Shown here piece after piece: positions 1-6,098 of a stretch of 7,474 nt of DNA (positions within the stretch are counted from its first letter, which is position 1; each line of letters begins with the position of its first letter). The stretch spans positions 1-7,474 of the forward strand of contig JAGADT010000019.1 in NCBI GenBank assembly GCA_017613475.1, given 5' to 3'. Under the pieces are notes generated by a model. That model saw nothing but the letters and a program-made list of their open reading frames with translations. It had not been told where the DNA came from and did no database searches. The position numbers and the translations under genes were made by a program. The DNA comes from Desulfovibrionaceae bacterium. Lineage in GTDB: Bacteria > Desulfobacterota > Desulfovibrionia > Desulfovibrionales > Desulfovibrionaceae.

Positions 1-1023
1 CCTGCGGATGCCTTCCAGCATGGTCTGCAGGCCGCCCTGCCTGGGGAGGAACCTGCGTATGCTGCCGCCTGCGGCGGGGAATTCATCGCCGGCGAGCAGG
101 CGCATCAGCGTGGATTTGCCGGCGCCGTTTTCGCCAAGCACTGCCCAGTTCTGCCCTGGCTCTATGGTCCAGGTGATGTTGTGGAGCACTGGCGTGTGGC
201 GCAGGTAGACCGTGGCATTGCGGATTTCTATGCGCGCGCCCCCGCCTGCCATCCTGCCTGCGGCGCTCTGGCTGAGGCTTTTGCCTTCATGGGAAGAAAG
301 GGAGCGCTTCGCGCCTTCCTTTGCCGGCAGCAGGATGTCGGAAACAATGCGCCCATGATCCATGCAGATTTCCCGGCGCATCCAGCTGGGGAGCGTTTCC
401 GGGCGGTGGGTGCTGACAACGAGCGTGGAGAGGCAGGACGCTTTTTCCAAAAGCTCAAGGAGCAGCGTCCTGGATGCGGCGTCCAGCCCGTCAGTCACTT
501 CATCCAGGAGCAGGACACTGGGGCGGCGGATCATGCCGCGCGCCACAAGGAGGCGGCGGAGTTCCCCCTGGGAGAGCTCGGGAACGCGGCGTTCCAGGAG
601 GGGGGCGGCATCCAGGCTGCGCGCCAGCTCGTGTATCCGTTCCTTTTCTTCGCCCTGGGCGTGCCTGAGCACGTAGACCGCTTCGCTTATGCCGCCGAAA
701 ACCAGGTCCTCACCCGTAATGTCCCAGCCCTGCATGATGATGCGCTCCTGCTGGGCAGGCGCAATGAGCGCGGCCATGGCCCTGCCGGCCAGCGGCGAGG
801 TCTCTTCGCCGTTTTCCGTATGCCAGGCAATGCGTGATTTCTGGTCCTGATCCGGCCATTGCTCGCCGCGCAGGAGGCGCAGGAGCGTGGATTTTCCGGC
901 GCCGTTGCCGCCCCGCAGCGCAAGGTGCTCGCCGGCATGGATGGCAAGCGTGATGTCAGAGAGGGCCGCGCAGCCCTGGAAGGTAACGCTGGCATGGGCA
1001 ACGTCGATGAGGGTTGGAAACAT
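1..1023 (-). CDS. ModF/PhrA-like protein with two ABC ATPase domains (C-terminus cut by the window edge)
   Basis: Soluble ABC ATPase carrying two nucleotide-binding domains on one chain. The 341 residues visible run open to the left edge. Domain 1 has Walker A GGNGAGKS (38-45), a Q-loop region around Q110-Q111, signature LSQGE (150-154), Walker B VLLLDE (170-175) followed by a D-loop (GLD), and the switch histidine H206 in STH. After a linker rich in S, A and G (about 230-262), domain 2 begins and shows Walker A GENGAGKS (297-304). Its signature and Walker B lie outside the window. The E. coli relative ModF is about 490 residues, so roughly 150 are missing. There is no membrane segment. ModF-like proteins are poorly understood; some sit beside molybdate-transport genes, but none are seen here. 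It follows the PHP phosphatase gene by 45 bases, so the two are probably co-transcribed. No clear ribosome-binding site precedes the chosen ATG at 1023. An in-frame ATG at 1065 would add 14 residues but lies in a hairpin. Family assignment is firm; the role is unknown. Confidence 0.87.
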   Translation of the reverse strand, partial: MFPTLIDVAHASVTFQGCAALSDITLAIHAGEHLALRGGNGAGKSTLLRLLRGEQWPDQDQKSRIAWHTENGEETSPLAGRAMAALIAPAQQERIIMQGWDITGEDLVFGGISEAVYVLRHAQGEEKERIHELARSLDAAPLLERRVPELSQGELRRLLVARGMIRRPSVLLLDEVTDGLDAASRTLLLELLEKASCLSTLVVSTHRPETLPSWMRREICMDHGRIVSDILLPAKEGAKRSLSSHEGKSLSQSAAGRMAGGGARIEIRNATVYLRHTPVLHNITWTIEPGQNWAVLGENGAGKSTLMRLLAGDEFPAAGGSIRRFLPRQGGLQTMLEGIRR

Positions 1024-1051
1024 GGCGTGCTGTGTGGGCTGGAGGTGAAGT

Positions 1052-1067
1052 CCATGCGGCAGCATGG
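1052..1067 (-). repeat. Perfect 6-bp hairpin at the phosphatase/ABC gene junction
   Basis: Inverted repeat CCATGC-N4-GCATGG lying one base past the stop codon (1069-1071) of the PHP phosphatase gene. In the minus-strand mRNA it folds over an in-frame ATG (1063-1065) that could otherwise start the ABC gene with a 3-base gap. It is not followed by a U tract, so it is not an intrinsic terminator. It may hide the upstream ATG or tune coupling, but a 6-bp repeat can also arise by chance. Confidence 0.3.
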
Positions 1068-1068
1068 C

Positions 1069-1914
1069 TTAGAACGGCTGGTCGAACGGCCTGCGCCCAA
1101 CGTAATAGCGGCTGGACGCATAGCCGAAGGACCTGGCGTAGGCGGCCAGTTCATCAAATTTCCAGCCGACCTGCTCCACGCAGTGGCTGTCTGAGGCAAA
1201 GGAAATGGGAATGCCCATGTCCGCCGCCATCTGCATGATGATGGGGCAGGGGTAGATTTCGGCGCAGGGCTTGCGCAGCCCGGCGGCGGAAACTTCCATG
1301 GCCATGCCGCTTTCCTTTATGGCTTTCAGGGCGTCTTCAATGAGCCGGAGCGCTTCCGGGCGCCTGATCCAGGCATGGAAGCGGTCGGCGCTGAAAATTT
1401 TGATCAGGTCAGGGTGCGCGGCAATATCCATCAGCCGGCTTTCCGCCATGGTCCTGAGCGTTGAAAAATAGGCGTTGTATTTGGCATGGCAGGCATCATC
1501 GTCCAGGGCGTCCCAGTCGGCCTGCCTGTCGTCAAAGCCCCATGTGCCCAGGAAGTGGACGCTGCCGATAAGGTAGTCCCAGGACGGTTCCCTGGCGATC
1601 ATCTGCTCGATGAATGGGCGCTCATTGGGCATCCAGTCAACTTCCAGCCCAAGGAGCACGCGGAGGGGCTTTGCGTCAGCCGGGGCCTTGTTCCAGCGTT
1701 CGCGGAGCTCCTTGACCTGCGAAAGGTATTCGGGGAATCCCGCGCGGAGGCGTTCCCTGTATTCATTGGTATAGTTATAGCCTTCGGCGCGGGGGGAGTG
1801 CTCGGAAAAGCCGAAGACGCGCATGCCGGCCCTGGCTGCTGCTGCGGCCATGTCGGCTGCGCTGTCTTTGGCGTGGGAAAACAGCGTGTGGCTGTGCATG
1901 TCAACGGTGATCAT
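1069..1914 (-). CDS. PHP-superfamily phosphatase, histidinol-phosphatase (HisK/HisJ-type) family
   Basis: A 281-residue cytoplasmic metal-dependent phosphoesterase. Proteins of this type remove phosphate from L-histidinol phosphate in histidine synthesis, and length and motif order fit. The metal-binding PHP motifs appear in order: HSH at 7-9, GFSEH with E38 and H39, GLEVDW with E91, GSVHF with H120, AAHPD with H167, and SDSH with D242 and H244. The segment MEVSAAGLRKP (206-216), followed by EIYP, matches the substrate-side loop of HisK-type enzymes. The start at 1914 is chosen because AAGGA lies 7 bases upstream and the PHP fold begins at once (MITVDMHSH); the frame stays open a further 120 codons upstream, but that part covers the promoter region and has no family features. 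The next gene, an ABC ATPase, follows after 45 bases. No histidine genes are in view, so the substrate could be another phosphomonoester. The promoter at 1994-2022 is probably under operator control. Confidence 0.88.
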   Translation of the reverse strand: MITVDMHSHTLFSHAKDSAADMAAAAARAGMRVFGFSEHSPRAEGYNYTNEYRERLRAGFPEYLSQVKELRERWNKAPADAKPLRVLLGLEVDWMPNERPFIEQMIAREPSWDYLIGSVHFLGTWGFDDRQADWDALDDDACHAKYNAYFSTLRTMAESRLMDIAAHPDLIKIFSADRFHAWIRRPEALRLIEDALKAIKESGMAMEVSAAGLRKPCAEIYPCPIIMQMAADMGIPISFASDSHCVEQVGWKFDELAAYARSFGYASSRYYVGRRPFDQPF

Positions 1915-1921
1915 GGCGCGG

Positions 1922-1926
1922 TCCTT
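1922..1926 (-). promoter_or_regulatory. Ribosome-binding site deciding the PHP phosphatase start
   Basis: AAGGA on the minus strand, 7 bases before the ATG at 1914. It sets this start over the upstream in-frame ATG at 2274. Confidence 0.7.
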
Positions 1927-1985
1927 AGGGAAAGGGGAAGGCACGAACGGGTATGGTGCCTGGGGGAAAACGGTGTACTGAAAAG

Positions 1986-2005
1986 GCGGAAAAATTTTTT
2001 TCCGC
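1986..2005. repeat. 20-bp AT-cored palindrome over the -10 region
   Basis: GCGG-A5-T7-CCGC, with perfect 9-base arms around a TT centre. It covers the -10 hexamer and the probable start point of the minus-strand promoter. It could be an operator or, in RNA, a small hairpin. No U tract typical of a terminator follows on either strand. Confidence 0.5.
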
Positions 2006-2022
2006 TTTCGTAAGATTGTCAA
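1994..2022 (-). promoter_or_regulatory. Candidate sigma70 promoter of the phosphatase-ABC operon
   Basis: On the minus strand, a perfect -35 TTGACA (2022-2017) is followed after 17 bases by AAAAAT (1999-1994), a 4 of 6 match to the -10 consensus. Transcription would start near 1987 and give a leader of about 70 bases. Both hexamers overlap perfect palindromes, which suggests that a repressor or activator controls it. Confidence 0.5.
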
Positions 2023-2026
2023 TCTT
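2012..2026. repeat. 15-bp palindrome over the -35 element
   Basis: AAGATTG-T-CAATCTT, perfect 7-base arms around a single central base. It contains the whole TTGACA -35 element of the minus-strand promoter. Its size and symmetry fit a dimeric regulator site. I cannot assign it to a known regulator family. Confidence 0.45.
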
Positions 2027-2112
2027 TTTTCATGCTGCCTGGCGGGAATGAGCTTCTTTGCCGGCGAGCAGGCATTGCGGCAGGCAACGCGGCTTTTTGC
2101 ACTCCTGTGAGT

Positions 2113-2141
2113 TTGACGCTTGCCGTATTTCGGTCCATACT
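2113..2141 (+). promoter_or_regulatory. Alternative upstream promoter for the oxidoreductase gene
   Basis: TTGACG (2113-2118, 5 of 6 match), a 17-base spacer, then CATACT (2136-2141, 4 of 6 match). If used, the leader would be about 220 bases. Its hexamer match equals that of the nearer candidate, so either or both may act. Confidence 0.3.
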
Positions 2142-2267
2142 GATTGCTGCTGCCTGGCCAGGACGGGAGGCTGAGCGTTATGGAATTTTTTGCTTCCGCA
2201 TCCTGCAAAGGCCGCCTTTGAATGCGGGCATTCGCCGGGGCGGGACAGAGCCTGAATATTCCAGCGC

Positions 2268-2296
2268 TTGCCATGCCTTCCGCGGGGACTTATTGT
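2268..2296 (+). promoter_or_regulatory. Candidate sigma70 promoter of the FAD/Fe-S oxidoreductase gene
   Basis: TTGCCA (2268-2273, 5 of 6 match) and TATTGT (2291-2296, 4 of 6 match) separated by exactly 17 bases. The predicted start near 2303 gives a leader of about 65 bases. A weaker-placed alternative lies at 2113-2141. Confidence 0.4.
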
Positions 2297-2355
2297 AAAA
2301 AGAGCCATCCGTCCATTGCAGGAAAATGCAGCAGGGCGCCGTCATATTTTTTTTC

Positions 2356-2360
2356 AGGGG
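2356..2360 (+). promoter_or_regulatory. Ribosome-binding site deciding the oxidoreductase start
   Basis: AGGGG lies 8 bases before the ATG at 2369, directly after a T8 tract. It favours this start over upstream in-frame ATGs at 2222 and 2273, which have no such site. Confidence 0.6.
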
Positions 2361-2368
2361 TAATCATC

Positions 2369-5300
2369 ATGCCGCGTAAAGGACCTCACATTTCCATTTC
2401 ACCGGAAGCGGTTGTCAATAGAATCCTTCGCATCGACCTTCAGGAATTCGCCGAATGGCCGGAGTCTGTGCGCAGCCTGGCCATTGACCTGGCGCAGGAG
2501 CTGTTCCTTGTCATCTGCAATCCTTTTATCGATCCTGAAATGGTGCGCCAGAGCGTGGCAGCCCGCTTTAAGCAGGAGCTGTTTTCCCTGGCCAACCATT
2601 ACGCGAATACCATTGACGAGGGGATAACGCTTTTCTGGAAAGCCTATGAATCCGAAATGGAGTTCCGCGACGAGCTGGTGCAGCGGCTTGGCAAAATTTT
2701 GCCTGAGGAGTCCATTATTACTTCTCCCGGGGCCCTGGTCAGCTGCGCGACCGACGCGACCGACCTGCGCCTTGAGCTGCCGATGCTGATTGTTGAGCCA
2801 ACGACTACGGACGAAGTCAGCGCCCTGGTCCGCCTGGCCAACGAAATGAAATTTGCCATCATCCCCGTGGGCGGCGCCTCCGGCATGACAGGCGGGGCCG
2901 TGCCCGTGCGGCGCAGGACCGTGATTGTGCGCATGACGCGCCTGACCCACATCAGCGATGTGGATTTTGAAAACAACACCATTACGGTTCAGTCAGGCGT
3001 CATCACGCAGAACGCCGTTGATGCCGCAGCACGCCAGGGCCGCCTCTTTACCGTTGACCCCGCGTCGCGCGTGGCCTCAAGTATTGGCGGCAACATTGCG
3101 GAAAATTCCGGCGGTCCGTACGCCTTTGAGTACGGCACAACGCTGGACAACCTTTTGAGCTGGCGCATGGTGACGCCGACAGGCGAGATCATTGAAGTTG
3201 TGCGCAGGAATCATCCGCGCCATAAGATACTGCCGGAAGAAACCGTTATTTTTGATGTGCGCGATGTCAAATCCGGCGAAATCCGTTCTGTCATCGAGCT
3301 GCCGGGGGATGAGATCCGCCTGCCCGGGCTTGGCAAGGACGTGACCAACAAGGCGCTGGGCGGCCTCCCGGGGGTGCAGAAGGAAGGCGTGGACGGCATC
3401 ATCACCGACGCCACGTTCATCGTGCATCCCATCCCCGCCTTGTCGCGCGTGATGCTGCTGGAATTTTTCGGCTCGTCCATGCACGAGGCGGCGCTGGTCA
3501 TCCGCGAAATCGTGGAGCTGCGCAACCGCATCCGCAGAGAGGGCGACTACGCGAAGCTCTCCGCCCTGGAGGAATTCAACTCCAAGTACATCCAGGCCAT
3601 TGAATACAAGAAAAAATCCGATCATCCGGGGCAGCCCATCTCCGTGGTTATCCTCCAGGCGGACGGGGATGACGAAGCCCTGCTCAATAAGGCTGTGCAG
3701 GAAATCGGCGCGATCGCCGCGCGGCACAATGACGTGGCCTTTTTGGTCGCCCGCGACGCCCGTGAGGCGGAGCTCTTTTGGGAAGGACGCCACCGCCTTT
3801 CCGCCATCGCCAAGCGCACGTCCGGCTTCAAGGTGAACGAAGACATTGTTATCCCGACGGACCGCATCCCTGATTTCGCGAATTTCCTTGAGCGGACCAA
3901 CCTGCACTGCGCAGGCCTGGCTTACCGCGAAGCCCTTCAGGATGTGGGCCGCCTGCCGGGCCTCCCTTCCAGCCCCAAGGGGCTGAACAAGGAATTTGGC
4001 TTTGCCACGCAGATTATTGAACTGCCTGAAGGCAGCCCCATGCCCTGCACCGATGAGGAGCTGATGGCCCGTGCCAGGGCGTACCTGGATGAGCTTGCCG
4101 CTTCCCTGCCTGAGCTTGCGAAGAAGATTGGCGGAATAAAGGAGAAGATGGATGCGACGAGGCTCATTGTGGCGAGCCATATGCACGCCGGCGACGGCAA
4201 CTGCCATGTGAATATCCCCGTCAATTCCAACGACGCCCACATGCTTCAGCTGGCCGAAAAAGTTGTGGATAAGGTGATGGCCACGGCCAAAGCCATGGGC
4301 GGCGCGGTTTCCGGGGAGCATGGCATCGGCATTACCAAGCTGCGCTACCTGGATGAAAGCAAAATGGAGGCCATCCGTGAATTTAAGGAACGGGTGGACC
4401 CTCGTGAAGTCTGCAACCCGGCAAAGCTTGTGCGCAAGGAACTGCCGGCCAGGCCCTATACCTTTTCCTTTAACCGCCTGCTTTCGGACCTTAAGGAAAG
4501 CGGTCTGCCGGAAAAGGAGCGACTGATCCACCTGCTGCAGTCCGTGCAGAACTGCACGCGCTGCGGCAAGTGCAAGCAGGTGTGCCCGATGCTGTATCCG
4601 GAACGTGGGATGCAGTACCACCCGCGCAACAAGAACATGGTGGTGGGCGCGGTGATTGAGGCCATCACCTACAGCCAGATCACCGCGGGCAAGCCTTCCC
4701 CTGAGGCCATGGCAGAGCTCAGGCGCATGGTGGAGCACTGCACAGGCTGCCGGCGCTGCGAAGCCGTGTGCCCGGTGCATATCCCTTCGGCGGAAGTGGC
4801 CCTTGCCCTGCGGGCTTTCCTTGAAAAGGAAGGCGCGGGCGGGCACCCCCTGAAATCCCATATCCTTTCCTGGCTTGTGCGCAAGCCCGACAAGCGCGTG
4901 CCCCGCGTGGCCAAGGTGGCCGCCATTGGCCAGAAGGCGCAGAACCAGGTGCTCAACTTTGTGCCTTCCGTCATCCGCAGCCGCTTTACAAGCCCCTTGT
5001 TCGCCAGTAAGGGGCCGTCCATGAACTATACGAACCTCTACGACGCGCTGCATATCAGGAACGGCCATATTTTTGAGCCAACCGAGAAAAGCGGGGAAGC
5101 CGTGCTGTATTTCCCCGGCTGCGGCGGCAGCCTGTTCTCGCGGGCTGTGGGCTTGTCTTCGCTTGCCCTGCTGCTGAAATCCGGCGCCGCGGTCATTGTG
5201 CCGCCGCACCACCTGTGCTGCGGCTATCCGCTGCTGAGCTCCGGCGCGGACGACGCCTTTGAACGCAATAAAGAGAAAAACTGCGTCATCCTCAAGGAAA

Positions 5301-5935
5301 CCCTGGATCACGCCAGGGCGGCTGGCCTGCAGATTTCCTATGTGATTACGGCCTGCGGCTCCTGCCGTGAGGGGCTTGAAAACTACGAGCTCAACGAGCT
5401 GGGCGAGCTTCCTGAAAAGCCTTTCCTGGATGTCACGCAGTATGTCATTCCAAGGCTCAAGGGCAGCAAGGATTTCTGGCCGAAGGATGTTGTGTACCAT
5501 GCGGCCTGCCATGCCGCCTGGGCCAATGTGCATAAGGTTAAGGGCGTTAAGCTGCAGGCAGAGGCGCTTGAGGCCTTTACCGGCGCCAAGGTGAGGATAA
5601 GCCAGCGCTGCTGCGGCGAATCCGGCATGGGCGCCATGACCTCGCCGCAGATCTATAACCTGCTGCGCGAGCGCAAAATGGAAGTCCTGGAAAAGGACCT
5701 GGAAAATTATGATCCGCGCGGGCCCGTGCTGGTGGGCTGCCCCTCCTGCAAGATCGGCATTGCCCGGAGCCTGATCCGCATGGGCCAGCGCCGCCCGGTT
5801 CTGCATACAGCGGAATGGCTGGCCAGGATGATTTTTGCGCCGGTCTGGGGCGACCACTGGCTGCGGACCTTTACATTCAGGATTGATCCAAAGGCTGATG
5901 AGCGCGGCGTCCGCCCTGTGGACGTAAGCTTCTGA
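2369..5935 (+). CDS. Fused FAD-binding and [4Fe-4S]/CCG oxidoreductase, DUF3683-like N-terminus (D-lactate-dehydrogenase-like)
   Basis: A 1188-residue single-chain oxidoreductase, probably of a 2-hydroxyacid. In order: an N-terminal part (about 1-130) that I take to be DUF3683, of unknown role; a PCMH-type FAD-binding domain with PVGGASGMTGGAVP (166-179) and IGGNIAENSGGP (239-250); a GlcD-like C-terminal domain with HMHAGDGNCHVN (604-615) and SGEHGIG (648-654); a ferredoxin module with two CxxCxxCxxxCP motifs (C729, C732, C735, C739 and C791, C794, C797, C801); a basic linker; and two CCG repeats (C918, C950-C951, C996, C999; then C1047, C1081-C1082, C1124, C1127). Every expected cluster cysteine is present and no frame break is seen. 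CCG modules in GlpC, GlcF and HdrD pass electrons to quinone or heterodisulfide-type centres. There is no signal peptide or membrane span, so it is cytoplasmic or peripheral. Usual Dld-type fusions are shorter (about 900-1000 residues). D-lactate, glycolate and 2-hydroxyglutarate are all possible substrates. It is a single-gene unit closed by a terminator. Confidence 0.9.
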   Translation: MPRKGPHISISPEAVVNRILRIDLQEFAEWPESVRSLAIDLAQELFLVICNPFIDPEMVRQSVAARFKQELFSLANHYANTIDEGITLFWKAYESEMEFRDELVQRLGKILPEESIITSPGALVSCATDATDLRLELPMLIVEPTTTDEVSALVRLANEMKFAIIPVGGASGMTGGAVPVRRRTVIVRMTRLTHISDVDFENNTITVQSGVITQNAVDAAARQGRLFTVDPASRVASSIGGNIAENSGGPYAFEYGTTLDNLLSWRMVTPTGEIIEVVRRNHPRHKILPEETVIFDVRDVKSGEIRSVIELPGDEIRLPGLGKDVTNKALGGLPGVQKEGVDGIITDATFIVHPIPALSRVMLLEFFGSSMHEAALVIREIVELRNRIRREGDYAKLSALEEFNSKYIQAIEYKKKSDHPGQPISVVILQADGDDEALLNKAVQEIGAIAARHNDVAFLVARDAREAELFWEGRHRLSAIAKRTSGFKVNEDIVIPTDRIPDFANFLERTNLHCAGLAYREALQDVGRLPGLPSSPKGLNKEFGFATQIIELPEGSPMPCTDEELMARARAYLDELAASLPELAKKIGGIKEKMDATRLIVASHMHAGDGNCHVNIPVNSNDAHMLQLAEKVVDKVMATAKAMGGAVSGEHGIGITKLRYLDESKMEAIREFKERVDPREVCNPAKLVRKELPARPYTFSFNRLLSDLKESGLPEKERLIHLLQSVQNCTRCGKCKQVCPMLYPERGMQYHPRNKNMVVGAVIEAITYSQITAGKPSPEAMAELRRMVEHCTGCRRCEAVCPVHIPSAEVALALRAFLEKEGAGGHPLKSHILSWLVRKPDKRVPRVAKVAAIGQKAQNQVLNFVPSVIRSRFTSPLFASKGPSMNYTNLYDALHIRNGHIFEPTEKSGEAVLYFPGCGGSLFSRAVGLSSLALLLKSGAAVIVPPHHLCCGYPLLSSGADDAFERNKEKNCVILKETLDHARAAGLQISYVITACGSCREGLENYELNELGELPEKPFLDVTQYVIPRLKGSKDFWPKDVVYHAACHAAWANVHKVKGVKLQAEALEAFTGAKVRISQRCCGESGMGAMTSPQIYNLLRERKMEVLEKDLENYDPRGPVLVGCPSCKIGIARSLIRMGQRRPVLHTAEWLARMIFAPVWGDHWLRTFTFRIDPKADERGVRPVDVSF

Positions 5936-5953
5936 TCAGTTTGCCATTACCGT

Positions 5954-5982
5954 AAAAAAAGCCCCTGCAAAGGGGCTTTTTT
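5954..5982 (+). terminator. Intrinsic terminator after the oxidoreductase gene
   Basis: A7 tract, then stem GCCCCT (5961-5966), loop GCAA, stem AGGGGC (5971-5976), then T6 (5977-5982). It begins 19 bases after the stop codon. The A tract opposite the T tract lengthens the stem and makes it potentially bidirectional, although no convergent gene is present. Confidence 0.92.
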
Positions 5983-6098
5983 CTGCTCGGCATTGATGGG
6001 AAAAACGCTGGACCGAGCCAAGTGGCAGATAAAGTTTGAACTGTTGCAGATAATCAAAAACGCGTGCTGCACAGTAGCACCTTGCAGGGAGTTGTTCT
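5983..6098 (+). other. Short AT-richer spacer upstream of the UvrA-like gene
   Basis: This 116-base spacer marks the change from the GC-rich resident genes to the foreign-looking gene. It contains GATAAT (6049-6054, 5 of 6 match to a -10 element) without a recognisable -35, a direct repeat of GCAGATAA (6025-6032 and 6046-6053, period 21 bases), and a weak inverted repeat GTGCT/AGCAC (6064-6068 and 6076-6080) just before the ribosome-binding site. A 45-codon frame (5996-6133) crosses it without a convincing ribosome-binding site. Confidence 0.4.
6086..6091 (+). promoter_or_regulatory. Ribosome-binding site of the UvrA-like gene
   Basis: AGGGAG sits 7 bases before the ATG at 6099. A second in-frame ATG at 6105 is also within reach, so the start is uncertain by two codons. 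Confidence 0.65.

Larger units (their letters stand above)
1915..2368. other. Divergent intergenic control region between the phosphatase and oxidoreductase genes
   Basis: This 454-base stretch holds no gene I can support. On the minus-strand side (1915-2030) are the leader and promoter of the phosphatase operon, with two perfect palindromes and a leader hairpin (stem 1939-1944 with 1956-1961). On the plus-strand side are two candidate promoters and a short leader ending in a T8 tract (2347-2354) just before the ribosome-binding site. A 10-base palindrome CCTGGCCAGG sits at 2153-2162. The open frames that cross the region show no ribosome-binding site and no recognisable motif. Confidence 0.6.

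Noticed and set aside
1486..2013. 175-residue plus-strand frame opposite the phosphatase gene
   Set aside because: Antisense to conserved PHP motifs, with no family features of its own.
1986..2030. The two palindromes as an intrinsic terminator for a plus-strand transcript
   Set aside because: No plus-strand gene ends here. The stems are AT-rich with loops of one to three bases, and the promoter reading on the minus strand explains the region better.
1915..2274. 120-codon upstream extension of the phosphatase frame
   Set aside because: It runs through the promoter and palindromes, has no ribosome-binding site at its ATG and precedes the natural PHP start, which has AAGGA at the right distance.
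2030..2308. Small frames on both strands in the intergenic region (88 and 92 residues)
   Set aside because: No ribosome-binding sites, no motifs, and they shadow each other and the promoter elements.
2222..2368. 49-codon upstream extension of the oxidoreductase frame
   Set aside because: It overlaps the nearer promoter candidate and lacks a ribosome-binding site. The residues look like translated noncoding DNA, and the ATG at 2369 is preceded by AGGGG.
3077..5857. A 926-residue open frame antisense to the oxidoreductase gene
   Set aside because: Its codons are exactly the reverse complements of the sense codons, so stops need TTA, CTA or TCA in the sense gene, which this codon bias avoids. 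The translation shows no recognisable motif, while the sense frame is full of conserved ones.
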